Origin: Flavobacteriaceae bacterium UBA5534
GTDB lineage: Bacteria; Bacteroidota; Bacteroidia; Flavobacteriales; Flavobacteriaceae
Direction: 5' to 3'
Assembly: GCA_002426015.1 (NCBI GenBank)
Contig: DINS01000022.1
Location: 1 to 45,842, forward strand
DNA length: 45,842 bases
A program made the position numbers and the translations under genes. Shown piece by piece: positions 17,008 to 24,752 of this stretch. A model generated the notes under the pieces. That model was not told where the DNA came from and ran no database searches. It saw only the letters and a list, made by a program, of their open reading frames with translations. Numbering within the stretch: position 1 is the stretch's first letter; each line of letters starts with the position of its first letter.

Positions 17008-17664
17008 ATGAAAAAATATTATGCAGAACTAATCGGAACATTCGCCATGATTTTTTGTGGTTGTGGTGCCATAGCTATAAACGAAATTACAAATGGAAGT
17101 ATTGGTCATACTGGAGTTGCGGCAACTTGGGGACTGATTGTAATGGCAATGATTTATGCTTTTGGGGATGTTTCTGGAGCTCATTTTAATCCTGCCGTGA
17201 CTTTTGGTTTTGCTATTGCCAAGAAATTCCCTTTGAAAGAAGTTCCAAAATATATTGTTGCCCAATCTATTGGTGCCTTTTTAGCTTGCTTCATTTTGTG
17301 GTTCTTGTTTCCAGAGAGTGAAACCTTGGGAAGCTCCCTTCCTGCTCAAGGATTTGAAGCTTATAAAGCGTTCATCCTTGAAATGATACTTACTTTCTTT
17401 TTGATGGTAGTTATCATTAATGTATCGACAGGCAGTAAAGAAATTGGTACGATGGCTGCCATTGCCGTTGGAGGTGTTATTCTATTGGAAGCTATGTTTG
17501 CAGGACCAATGACAAAGGCATCGATGAATCCAATCAGATCGTTAGCTCCTGCACTGGTTTCTGGAAATCTTCAAGATTTGTGGTTGTATTTGACAGCACC
17601 TTTTATTGGATCCTTTTTGGCTGTTTTTAGCTGTAAATTGGTTAAAGATGAGCAATGTTGTTAG
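17008..17664 (+). CDS. Aquaporin / MIP family channel with NPA and NPI boxes
   Basis: Membrane channel of 218 residues with six helices and two half-helices. The first pore motif is canonical (GAHFNPAV, Asn61-Ala63). The second reads ASMNPIRS (Asn174-Arg177): Ile replaces Ala, while the selectivity-filter Arg is kept. Length fits a bacterial AqpZ/GlpF-like protein, and the small size suggests water, ammonia or metalloid-type solutes rather than a firm substrate call. It is followed by the tetR promoter region and has no obvious terminator. Confidence 0.9.
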   Translation: MKKYYAELIGTFAMIFCGCGAIAINEITNGSIGHTGVAATWGLIVMAMIYAFGDVSGAHFNPAVTFGFAIAKKFPLKEVPKYIVAQSIGAFLACFILWFLFPESETLGSSLPAQGFEAYKAFILEMILTFFLMVVIINVSTGSKEIGTMAAIAVGGVILLEAMFAGPMTKASMNPIRSLAPALVSGNLQDLWLYLTAPFIGSFLAVFSCKLVKDEQCC

Positions 17665-17704
17665 TTCTAAAAAAAATCTACTTTATACTCTTTTAGTTAA
17701 ATTT

Positions 17705-17747
17705 TGTTTAATATTTTATTGAAAACATTAAACATTTTGTATCTTTA
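17705..17747 (+). promoter_or_regulatory. Operator O1 and promoter of the tetR unit
   Basis: Inverted repeat TGTTTAATATTT (17705-17716), 6-bp spacer, AAACATTAAACA (17723-17734), with 11 of 12 pairs matching. The -33 TTG (17719-17721) lies in the centre of the repeat, and an 18-bp spacer leads to TATCTTTA (17740-17747). A bound dimer would block the promoter. The same repeat with identical geometry is at 21205-21234, so this is the likely autoregulatory site of the TetR protein encoded at 17766. Confidence 0.82.
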
Positions 17748-17765
17748 CCGTAACATTAAAAGGTT

Positions 17766-18422
17766 ATGGCAAAAAAGAAAACAATTTCAGAACAAGACAT
17801 TATCTCTTTTTACATGGATTATGTCCTAGAACAAAACGAGCTACCAAAATCAGTTTATGCTTTTGCAAAAACAAATAATTTTGAAGAATCAAAATTCTAC
17901 GAATATTTTGGTTCGTTTGAAGGGATTGAGAAGCACGTTTTCAAAGCATTTTTTGATAACACTATTAAAGTTTTACATAAAAGCGAAGACTATCAATCGT
18001 TTGATGCTCAAAACAAGCTATTGAGCTTTTACTTTACTTTCTTTGAGAATTTGACTGCGAACAGAAGTTATGTTGCTTACGCACTTCACAAGTACAAAAA
18101 CAGCATGAAAGGTTTGATGCTTTTATCTGAATTAAAGAAAAGCTTCACGCATTATATTGATGATCTTGATATTGAAACTTTAGACATCAAACAAGAGCAA
18201 ATTGAAAAAATCCAGCGTCGAGCGCTTCAAGAATCTGCTTGGTTACAGCTGTTGCTTACTATGAAATTTTGGATGGATGACACGTCACCATCATTTGAAA
18301 AGACAGATATTTTTATTGAGAAATCCGTCAATACAAGTTTCGACGTATTGAATGTTGTCCCATTAAAAAGTGTCATAGACTTTGGAAAATTCATTTTCAA
18401 AGAAAAAATGAACATGATCTAA
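17766..18422 (+). CDS. TetR-family transcriptional regulator
   Basis: DNA-binding repressor-like protein of 218 residues. The N-terminal TetR helix-turn-helix covers about residues 8-55 (DIISFYMDYVLEQNELPKSV, then FEESKFYEYFGSFEGIEKHV, matching the usual end of the TetR HTH). The rest (about 70-210) is a helical ligand-binding and dimer domain with no ligand I can name. It is first in a unit with the ABC1 kinase (10-base gap) and the DUF2867 protein. It probably binds the matching repeats at 17705-17734 (its own promoter) and 21205-21234. Confidence 0.85.
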   Translation: MAKKKTISEQDIISFYMDYVLEQNELPKSVYAFAKTNNFEESKFYEYFGSFEGIEKHVFKAFFDNTIKVLHKSEDYQSFDAQNKLLSFYFTFFENLTANRSYVAYALHKYKNSMKGLMLLSELKKSFTHYIDDLDIETLDIKQEQIEKIQRRALQESAWLQLLLTMKFWMDDTSPSFEKTDIFIEKSVNTSFDVLNVVPLKSVIDFGKFIFKEKMNMI

Positions 18423-18431
18423 AAGCTATAG

Positions 18432-19742
18432 ATGAAAACCATAGATTCCATTCCAACATCAAAAATAAGTCGTGCCTCAAAATTAGTTACCACTGGTGCT
18501 AAAGTAGGCGTCAATTATCTCAAATATTATGGTGATAAATTGACAAAAACTGAAGATGAAGCAAGAAGTCGCCTTAATGAAAATAATGCGGGCGATATTT
18601 ACGATAGCTTAAAACAGCTCAAAGGAAGTGCATTAAAAGTGGCGCAAATGTTGAGCATGGAGAAAAGCATTATGCCGCAAGCTTATGTAGAGAAGTTTTC
18701 ATTGGCGCAATTTTCAGTACCACCTCTGTCACCTCCTTTGGTGATAAAGACTTTTAAAAACTATTTTGGCAAATTGCCAAATGAATTATATGATTCCTTC
18801 AACACAACTTCAGTAAATGCTGCCAGTATCGGACAAGTCCATCTAGCAGAAAAAAATGGGAAAAAACTTGCTGTGAAAATCCAATATCCTGGAGTTGCCC
18901 AAAGTATTGCTTCCGATTTGGCTCTTGTTAAGCCAATTGCTATGAAAATGTTTAATATCAAAGGGAAAGATTCGGACAAATACTTTAAGGAAGTTGAAGG
19001 AAAGCTAATTGAGGAAACAAATTATGTGTTAGAAGTTGCACAAAGCAAGGAGATTTCGACTGCTTGTTCTCACATTCCTAACCTTTTGTTTCCTCAATAT
19101 TATGAAGAATTATCATCAGACAAAATCATCACGATGGATTATATGCAAGGTGAACATCTATCAGAATTTACTGCTTATAATACCAATCAAGATAATGCCA
19201 ATCTACTAGGCCAAGCTTTATGGGATTTCTATATGTACCAAATTCATAAGCTGAAAAAAGTGCATGCCGATCCACATCCTGGGAATTTTTTAGTGTCGGA
19301 AGATTGTAAATTGATTGCTTTGGATTTTGGATGTATGAAAACGATTCCTGATGATTTTTACATTCCTTATTTTGAATTGGCTAAACCTGAAAACATCACT
19401 AATAAAGACTTTTTCGTTCATAAACTTTACGAATTAGAAATTTTGAGATCTGATGATTCGAAAGAAGAAGCTGAATTTTTTACTGACATGTTCCATGAGC
19501 TATTAAGTCTGTTTACACAGCCTTTTCATGTTGAATCGTTTGATTTTTCTGATGGTGAATTCTTTGGTAAAATCACAGAGTTAGGACAACGCTATTCAAA
19601 AAATACGGAATTGCGAAAAATGAATGGCAACAGAGGTTCCAAGCATTTTATTTATATGAACAGAACGTTTTTCGGACTTTATAACCTCATGTTCGATTTG
19701 AAGGCTAAAGACATTAAGATTAATAATTTCAAAAAATTATAA
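18432..19742 (+). CDS. ABC1/UbiB (AarF, ADCK-like) atypical kinase
   Basis: UbiB-family protein of 436 residues; relatives act on ubiquinone/prenyl-lipid metabolism as atypical ATPases or kinases. Visible motifs: the N-terminal KxGQ motif in variant form KVAQ (residues 69-72, within LKGSALKVAQMLSME), the Ala-rich loop and QVH in NAASIGQVHLA, the nucleotide Lys in LAVKIQYPG, the catalytic-loop HADPHPGNF, and the metal-binding DFGCMK. The segment around KVAQ is closest to the ADCK3/COQ8 subgroup. No C-terminal membrane helices are evident. It is translated closely after tetR and before the DUF2867 protein. Its role in a stress or light regulon is inferred from context. Confidence 0.88.
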   Translation: MKTIDSIPTSKISRASKLVTTGAKVGVNYLKYYGDKLTKTEDEARSRLNENNAGDIYDSLKQLKGSALKVAQMLSMEKSIMPQAYVEKFSLAQFSVPPLSPPLVIKTFKNYFGKLPNELYDSFNTTSVNAASIGQVHLAEKNGKKLAVKIQYPGVAQSIASDLALVKPIAMKMFNIKGKDSDKYFKEVEGKLIEETNYVLEVAQSKEISTACSHIPNLLFPQYYEELSSDKIITMDYMQGEHLSEFTAYNTNQDNANLLGQALWDFYMYQIHKLKKVHADPHPGNFLVSEDCKLIALDFGCMKTIPDDFYIPYFELAKPENITNKDFFVHKLYELEILRSDDSKEEAEFFTDMFHELLSLFTQPFHVESFDFSDGEFFGKITELGQRYSKNTELRKMNGNRGSKHFIYMNRTFFGLYNLMFDLKAKDIKINNFKKL

Positions 19743-19754
19743 CATATACTTTTT

Positions 19755-21200
19755 ATGAAAATTCTTGTCACAGGCTCTACAGGCTACATCGGAAAACGAT
19801 TAATTCCTATACTCATTAATGAAGGCCATCAAGTGGTTTGTGCTGTAAGGGACAAATTAAGAACAGACAAGACCTATCTCGACGATGAAAATATAACCAT
19901 TGTTGAAGCTGATTTCCTAAAATGGGACACCTTAAAAAATATTCCTAAAGACATTGATGTTGCTTACTATCTTATTCATTCGATGTCTAATACCTCAAAA
20001 GATTTTGAATCATTAGAAGCGCAATGTGCCGAAAATTTCAAAGTTTATTTTGAAAGTACTCAAGTCAAACAAGTTATCTATTTAAGTGGCATTACCAATC
20101 AGGAAAACCTATCAAAACATCTGCAATCTAGAAAAAACGTAGAGGATATTTTGAAGTCTGAAAACTATGCGCTTACCATTTTTAAAGCCGGAATTATTGT
20201 GGGCTCTGGAAGTTCTTCTTTTGAAATCATTCGCGATTTAGTTGAAAAATTACCAATCATGATTGCTCCTAAATGGCTAAATACCAAAACACAACCATTA
20301 GCAGTCAGAGATGTTTTGGCATTTCTGTCAAAAGCAAAAGGCAAGGAAGAACTCTACAATAAAAACTTCGATATTTTTGGCCCAGAGATATTGACCTACA
20401 AAGAGATGTTACTGAAATTTGCCAAAATCAGAGGATTAAAGCGCTATATCTTGACCGTCCCAGTAATGACGCCTAAATTGTCTTCATATTGGTTGTATTT
20501 CGTAACCTCAACCTCCTATAAATTAGCGTCTACACTTGTAGATAGCATGGGAGTTGAGATTGTTGGAAAACCAAGTAATATCAATCAATTATTGCATGTC
20601 AACCCAATTACATACAAAGAAGCCGTAGAATTAGCATTCGAAAAAATTGAGCAAAACAGTATCGTTTCGAGCTGGAAAGACTCCATGGTAAGCAGTGGTC
20701 GTTTGAACAACAATTTTCATAAATACATCAATGTTCCAAAATATGGTTGCTTTACGGATTATAAAGAACGTGGAGTCCAAGATGAGGAAACTACCATAAA
20801 TCGTATTTGGTCCATAGGTGGCTCCACTGGTTGGTATTATGGGAATTACTTATGGAAATTGCGTGGCTATCTCGATAAGCTCTTTGGAGGTATCGGACTT
20901 CGTCGCGGTCGCACGCATGTGTCTGAATTAGATACTGGTGATGCTTTAGATTTTTGGCGTGTCATCTTTGCTGACAAAACGCAGAAAAAACTCCTACTTT
21001 ATGCAGAAATGAAACTACCTGGAGAAGCTTGGCTAGAATTTAAAATAGAAGAAGGTATTCTTAAACAAACAGCTACGTTTAGACCTCGCGGTTTAGCTGG
21101 ACGGTTATATTGGTATAGTGTTTGGCCATTTCATGGTTTCATTTTCAAAGGAATGATTAATAAGTTAGTTGCACCTAAGGTTTCAAACGTGTTATGTTAA
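19755..21200 (+). CDS. NAD(P)-binding (extended SDR) / DUF2867 protein
   Basis: Two-part protein of 481 residues. The N-terminal half (about 1-290) is an NmrA/extended-SDR Rossmann domain with VTGSTGYIGKRLIP at residue 5 and the IYLSGITNQ strand. The C-terminal ~150 residues form the DUF2867 domain (SIGGSTGWYYGNYLWKLRG, DALDFWRVIFAD, ATFRPRGLAGRLYWYSVWPF). Such fusions are widespread, with no established reaction. It is last in the tetR unit; operator O2 begins 5 bases after its stop. Confidence 0.85.
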   Translation: MKILVTGSTGYIGKRLIPILINEGHQVVCAVRDKLRTDKTYLDDENITIVEADFLKWDTLKNIPKDIDVAYYLIHSMSNTSKDFESLEAQCAENFKVYFESTQVKQVIYLSGITNQENLSKHLQSRKNVEDILKSENYALTIFKAGIIVGSGSSSFEIIRDLVEKLPIMIAPKWLNTKTQPLAVRDVLAFLSKAKGKEELYNKNFDIFGPEILTYKEMLLKFAKIRGLKRYILTVPVMTPKLSSYWLYFVTSTSYKLASTLVDSMGVEIVGKPSNINQLLHVNPITYKEAVELAFEKIEQNSIVSSWKDSMVSSGRLNNNFHKYINVPKYGCFTDYKERGVQDEETTINRIWSIGGSTGWYYGNYLWKLRGYLDKLFGGIGLRRGRTHVSELDTGDALDFWRVIFADKTQKKLLLYAEMKLPGEAWLEFKIEEGILKQTATFRPRGLAGRLYWYSVWPFHGFIFKGMINKLVAPKVSNVLC

Positions 21201-21204
21201 TTTT

Positions 21205-21247
21205 TGTTTAATGTTTGCAACAAAACATTAAACATTAATTATATTTG
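21205..21247 (+). promoter_or_regulatory. Operator O2 and promoter of the TIGR03643/folE unit
   Basis: Perfect inverted repeat TGTTTAATGTTT (21205-21216), 6-bp spacer, AAACATTAAACA (21223-21234). A TATATTTG -7 box is at 21240-21247. Arm lengths, spacer length and the 5-bp distance to the -7 box are the same as at O1 upstream of tetR. No -33 TTG is visible, so expression may be weak or need activation. Confidence 0.82.
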
Positions 21248-21261
21248 TGTATATTTATACC

Positions 21262-21687
21262 ATGGTATTAAATACAACATACACTAATAAAGAGCACATC
21301 GAACTCATTAACGACTTGGTAGGTAAGCCTTTTGGTTTTGTTCAATCCATCAAAATGAAAGGAATTGGTTCTAAACGTATGATTATCGAGGGCACGAGCC
21401 CAAATATGAAGCAGTATCTCAACCTAGTGGCTGATGTCAATTATGCTAATCTCGAATTACGTCCATTAGGTGTGCTCATTCGAATAAACAAAGGTTTAAA
21501 AAATTATACGTGGGTCATTCCCTATTATCAGTTGGTTATATACAAAACCAATGGTAGTAGTATCCATGCTCAAGGTCGTTTTATTCATTTTAGAAATAGC
21601 ATCACTTTTAAAGAAAACAAAGCTTTTTTCGACAAACTACTTGACGAAAAAGTGAAATACGAAGCACAATACTCCATCCTACCATGA
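21262..21687 (+). CDS. Conserved hypothetical protein upstream of TIGR03643
   Basis: About 141 residues, soluble, mixed alpha/beta, rich in Lys and Ile. I recognise no family. There is no signal peptide or membrane span. I chose the ATG at 21262 over an upstream GTG (21247) because the GTG overlaps the -7 box and would precede the transcription start. The stop overlaps the next start (ATGA), so it is translationally coupled to TIGR03643. First gene behind operator O2. Confidence 0.7.
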   Translation: MVLNTTYTNKEHIELINDLVGKPFGFVQSIKMKGIGSKRMIIEGTSPNMKQYLNLVADVNYANLELRPLGVLIRINKGLKNYTWVIPYYQLVIYKTNGSSIHAQGRFIHFRNSITFKENKAFFDKLLDEKVKYEAQYSILP

Positions 21688-21956
21688 TATTGACCGATCA
21701 ACATATAGACCGCATCATAGAAATGGCTTGGGAAGACCGAACACCATTTGAAGCAATAACATTTCAGTTTGAATTAAAAGAACAAGAAGTCATTGAGTTG
21801 ATGCGACGCGAAATGAGACCAAGCAGTTTCAGAATGTGGCGAAAACGCGTTCAAGGCCGAGCCACCAAACATGAGAAATTAAGATCTTTTCACAAAGGTC
21901 GTTTTAAATGTTCAAGACAAAAACAGATGACAAATAACTCAATTTCAAAACGTTAA
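21684..21956 (+). CDS. TIGR03643 family protein
   Basis: Small basic protein of 90 residues matching family TIGR03643, with its conserved Trp, Met and Arg: IIEMAWEDRTPFEAI, VIELMRREMRPSSFRMWRKR and VQGRATKHEKLRS. The first half looks like a helix-turn-helix and the second is strongly positive, so nucleic-acid binding is possible but unproven. From family knowledge, members often sit near photolyase/cryptochrome and folE genes in marine bacteria, as here. A perfect 12-bp palindrome, AACGTTAACGTT, overlaps its stop codon (21949-21960). Confidence 0.88.
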   Translation: MILTDQHIDRIIEMAWEDRTPFEAITFQFELKEQEVIELMRREMRPSSFRMWRKRVQGRATKHEKLRSFHKGRFKCSRQKQMTNNSISKR

Positions 21957-21975
21957 CGTTGCTTTGCTTTAGGAG

Positions 21976-22710
21976 ATGAGTTCCATAAAGACAGCACATA
22001 AAAAAGAAAATATGAATACCGAAACATTAGAAGTAAAAGAAAAAAACGGTCACAATCTAAATGGGTTTTCTCATCATGATATTGGCGATGATCATTTATA
22101 CGCTGGTTTGGAAACTCCTATGAAAAGAGATGCCTTTAAACTTTCAGATTCCGAAAAAAAACAGCGCATTGCATTATTATTTGAAGAAATTATGGACGTT
22201 ATGGGCTTGGATTTGACAGACGATTCTTTAAAAGGCACACCTGAGCGAGTCGCAAAAATGTATATTGATGAAATTTTCTCCGGATTGAACCCTGCCAATA
22301 AACCCAAAATAGCCTTATTCGATAACAAATACCAATACAATCAAATGTTGGTTGAAAAGAACATTACATTTTATTCCAACTGTGAACATCATTTTGTTCC
22401 AATCATAGGAAAAGCGCATGTTGCTTACATATCATCAGGAAAAGTTATTGGATTATCAAAATTAAATAGAATTGTTCAGTATTACGCAAAGCGCCCTCAA
22501 GTTCAGGAACGTTTGACCAATCAAATTGCAGAAGACTTAAAGCATATATTAGGAACTGAAGACGTTGCTGTCATTATCGATGCTAAACATTTATGCGTAT
22601 CATCGCGCGGCATCAAGGATGAATCATCTGCCACTGTCACCTCATTTTACAGTGGAAAATTCAATACAGCACAGAAAATAGCCGAATTGCAAAATTATCT
22701 TAAAGATTAA
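21976..22710 (+). CDS. folE: GTP cyclohydrolase I
   Basis: FolE converts GTP to dihydroneopterin triphosphate, the entry to folates and pterins. The zinc ligands are visible: Cys136 and His139 in NCEHHF, and Cys207 in HLCVSSRGI. Other family motifs are GTPERVAKMY, GLSKLNRIVQYYAKRPQVQERL and SSATVTSFYSGKF. The N-terminal ~55 residues are a non-conserved extension. Start codon choice is uncertain: 21976 or the ATG at 22012. Placed in a unit with TIGR03643 and near a photolyase, it may supply pterin or folate antenna cofactor; a second housekeeping folE elsewhere would support that. Confidence 0.93.
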   Translation: MSSIKTAHKKENMNTETLEVKEKNGHNLNGFSHHDIGDDHLYAGLETPMKRDAFKLSDSEKKQRIALLFEEIMDVMGLDLTDDSLKGTPERVAKMYIDEIFSGLNPANKPKIALFDNKYQYNQMLVEKNITFYSNCEHHFVPIIGKAHVAYISSGKVIGLSKLNRIVQYYAKRPQVQERLTNQIAEDLKHILGTEDVAVIIDAKHLCVSSRGIKDESSATVTSFYSGKFNTAQKIAELQNYLKD

Positions 22711-22714
22711 AATC

Positions 22715-22945
22715 ATGGATATTATTAACGAAGCCCTCAAGTTTGAACAACGTCAACTAAAATCACTTTCAACAAGCGACCGAATTGAAATCTCAAGGAA
22801 AGCTAAACACCTGATTTTAGCACTCAATGAAATTTATAAACGCAAAAAAGACGAGCAAATCATGGATATCATGAAACGTCTAACTGTTATTAAGCGTAAA
22901 GTCGAAAAACGACTAAAAGGCAAACCATTGGTTGCCAATATTTAA
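22715..22945 (+). CDS. Small helical hypothetical protein
   Basis: 76 residues, almost all predicted helix, very rich in Lys, Arg and Glu (HLILALNEIYKRKKDEQIM, KRLTVIKRKVEKRLKGKPLV). No family recognised. It lies 4 bases after folE and 10 bases before the SDR gene, so it is part of the same unit. Regular spacing of hydrophobic residues suggests a coiled coil or helical hairpin. Confidence 0.7.
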   Translation: MDIINEALKFEQRQLKSLSTSDRIEISRKAKHLILALNEIYKRKKDEQIMDIMKRLTVIKRKVEKRLKGKPLVANI

Positions 22946-22955
22946 AACAAAGTAC

Positions 22956-23639
22956 ATGAAAACAATCATCATTGTTGGAGGTAGCAAAGGCATTGGGAAA
23001 GCCATAGCCCAAAAGCTCCTTCCAAACCATAACATTATCAATATAAGCCGGTCTTTTCCTGACTTTTCCCATAATAATTTCGTGCATCATCAATGTGATG
23101 TCTTAAAAGATGAATTACCACAAATTGACACTGCTGATGGCTTGGTCTATTGTCCCGGAAGCATCAATCTTAAACCTATAGCCCGTTTGAGTATGGATGA
23201 TTTTCGAGAAGATTTTGAAATCAATGTGTTGGGAGCAGTGAAATCCATTCAAAGGTATTTGGATATACTAAAAAAAGGTAACCAATCTTCTATTGTCTTA
23301 TTCAGTACTGTAGCTGCAAAACTCGGAATGCCCTTTCACGCAAGTGTTGCCACCTCAAAATCTGGAGTTGAAGGCTTGGTAAAATCTCTTGGAGCAGAAC
23401 TGGCTCCAACGTTGCGAATCAATGCTATTGCACCAACAGTTACTGATACTGATTTGGCTTCCAAATTGCTACGAAATGAAAAAATGATTGAAAACATAAC
23501 TGAACGCCATCCACTTAAAAAGTATTTGAAGCCAGAAGAAGTGGCTGACATGGCAGAATTTTTATTGTCTGACAAAGCGTCTTCAATCTCTGGGCAAGTG
23601 TTTGAATTAGATTGTGGAATCGTAACTTTTAAAATATGA
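22956..23639 (+). CDS. SDR-fold protein lacking the catalytic Tyr
   Basis: Classical short-chain dehydrogenase/reductase fold, 227 residues. The cofactor motif is GGSKGIG (residues 8-14), the structural Asn is in INVLGA, and Ser117 (FST) is the expected catalytic Ser. The YxxxK motif is altered: the segment reads FHASVATSK, so Val131 stands where the catalytic Tyr should be, while Lys135 is kept. It may be a pseudo-enzyme or use another acid/base. I chose the ATG at 22956; the longer frame uses a TTG inside the preceding gene. SDR genes are common companions of photolyase clusters. Confidence 0.87.
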   Translation: MKTIIIVGGSKGIGKAIAQKLLPNHNIINISRSFPDFSHNNFVHHQCDVLKDELPQIDTADGLVYCPGSINLKPIARLSMDDFREDFEINVLGAVKSIQRYLDILKKGNQSSIVLFSTVAAKLGMPFHASVATSKSGVEGLVKSLGAELAPTLRINAIAPTVTDTDLASKLLRNEKMIENITERHPLKKYLKPEEVADMAEFLLSDKASSISGQVFELDCGIVTFKI

Positions 23640-23822
23640 TTATACTTGGACTGTTCAAAAAAAAGTCAAAACTGATAAGCATTAGGATAAATATAAACTC
23701 ATTAATGAAAGTGTGGCATACACTTTCGAGCACCAACAAAACTGAAAGTGATAGACAACATGCAGAAGCCCAATAAATTAATAATAAATTAGAGGCATAG
23801 TAAAAATAACCAGACTACTAAT
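23640..23822. other. Intergenic spacer with an 8-bp inverted repeat
   Basis: No gene seen. The inverted repeat GAAAGTGT-GGCAT-ACACTTTC (23707-23727) has no T tract, and its left arm (GAAAGTG) recurs at 23751. No TAnnTTTG box was found, so I cannot say whether tspO has its own promoter or depends on read-through from the SDR gene. Confidence 0.55.
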
Positions 23823-24284
23823 ATGAAATTCCTGAAACCTTTCATTATATTTCTCATCATCAATTATGGCGCATTAGGTATTGGCAGTTGGTTAATGAAC
23901 AATGGACCTCAAACCGAATGGTACACCTCATTAAATCAAGCACCTTGGACACCTCCTGGATGGGTTTTTGGTGTTGCATGGACTACCATCATGCTATGTT
24001 TTTCTATATACATGGCATTTTTATATCTAAAAAATCCATCAATGAAGGTGAAGGTTTTATTTTCCATTCAGTTTGTCCTCAATGTTATTTGGAATTATAT
24101 CTTTTTCAATAAACATCTCATAGCGCTTGGTTTGGCAGTGATTATTGGTCTGACCATCGTAGTTGCATTATTTATGTTCATATATAAAAATGAACTGAAA
24201 GTTAAAACGCTCTTAATCCTGCCCTATTTTTTATGGCTTTGTATTGCAACGTCACTCAATGCATACATACTTCTTAACAATTAA
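23823..24284 (+). CDS. tspO: TspO/MBR family membrane protein
   Basis: Five-helix membrane protein of 153 residues related to TspO and the mitochondrial translocator protein, which bind tetrapyrroles and porphyrins and in Rhodobacter tune photosynthesis genes. Family features: WYTSLNQAPWTPPGWVFGVA (residues 39-58), the conserved WTTIM helix, NVIWNYIFF and LPYFLWLCIATSLNAYI. Length is normal. It is followed 6 bases later by the SRPBCC gene, then photolyase. Confidence 0.92.
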   Translation: MKFLKPFIIFLIINYGALGIGSWLMNNGPQTEWYTSLNQAPWTPPGWVFGVAWTTIMLCFSIYMAFLYLKNPSMKVKVLFSIQFVLNVIWNYIFFNKHLIALGLAVIIGLTIVVALFMFIYKNELKVKTLLILPYFLWLCIATSLNAYILLNN

Positions 24285-24290
24285 ATTTTG

Positions 24291-24752
24291 ATGAAAATAT
24301 ATACGCTCCATAAAAAGCAGAATTTGCCAATAACAATAGAAAAAGCTTGGGAGTTTCTATCCGATCCAAAAAACCTTAAAGTCATTACACCAAACTATAT
24401 GGGCTTTCACATCCTCTCTGGAGCTGATAGACCCATGTTTGCTGGGCAAATCATTCAATACATTGTGACACCAGTTTTAGGGATCAAAACCAAATGGGTT
24501 ACCGAAATTACGCATAGTATTAAAAATGAGTATTTTGTTGATGAGCAACGTTTTGGCCCTTACGCATTATGGCATCACAAGCATTTTATCAAAGAAATTG
24601 AAGGAGGTGTAGAAATGGAAGATATTATTGATTACAAAGTTCCTTACGGCATTATTGGACAAATACTTCATCCCATTATTGTAAAGCCAAAACTGGAGGA
24701 AATTTTTAATTATCGAACTCAAAAACTAGAAGAACTTTTTGGTAAATACTAA
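24291..24752 (+). CDS. SRPBCC-fold (START/polyketide-cyclase-like) protein
   Basis: Soluble ligand-binding-fold protein of 153 residues. The start of the SRPBCC fold, LPITIEKAWEFLSDPKNL, and ITPNYMGFHIL are typical of the small group often annotated as cell-division inhibitor or cyclase-like proteins beside photolyases. The ligand is unknown. I chose the ATG at 24291; the codon before it is an in-frame TTG. The stop is immediately followed by the photolyase ATG with no gap, so translation is coupled. Confidence 0.85.
   Translation: MKIYTLHKKQNLPITIEKAWEFLSDPKNLKVITPNYMGFHILSGADRPMFAGQIIQYIVTPVLGIKTKWVTEITHSIKNEYFVDEQRFGPYALWHHKHFIKEIEGGVEMEDIIDYKVPYGIIGQILHPIIVKPKLEEIFNYRTQKLEELFGKY

Noticed and set aside
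17705..17734. O1/O2 as transcription terminators
   Set aside because: The stems are almost pure A/T, no T tract follows, and both overlap or adjoin promoters; the real terminators here have G/C stems and T tracts.
22932..22955. Longer N-terminus of the SDR (TTG start)
   Set aside because: It lies in the preceding gene; the ATG at 22956 places the Rossmann strand in the usual position.
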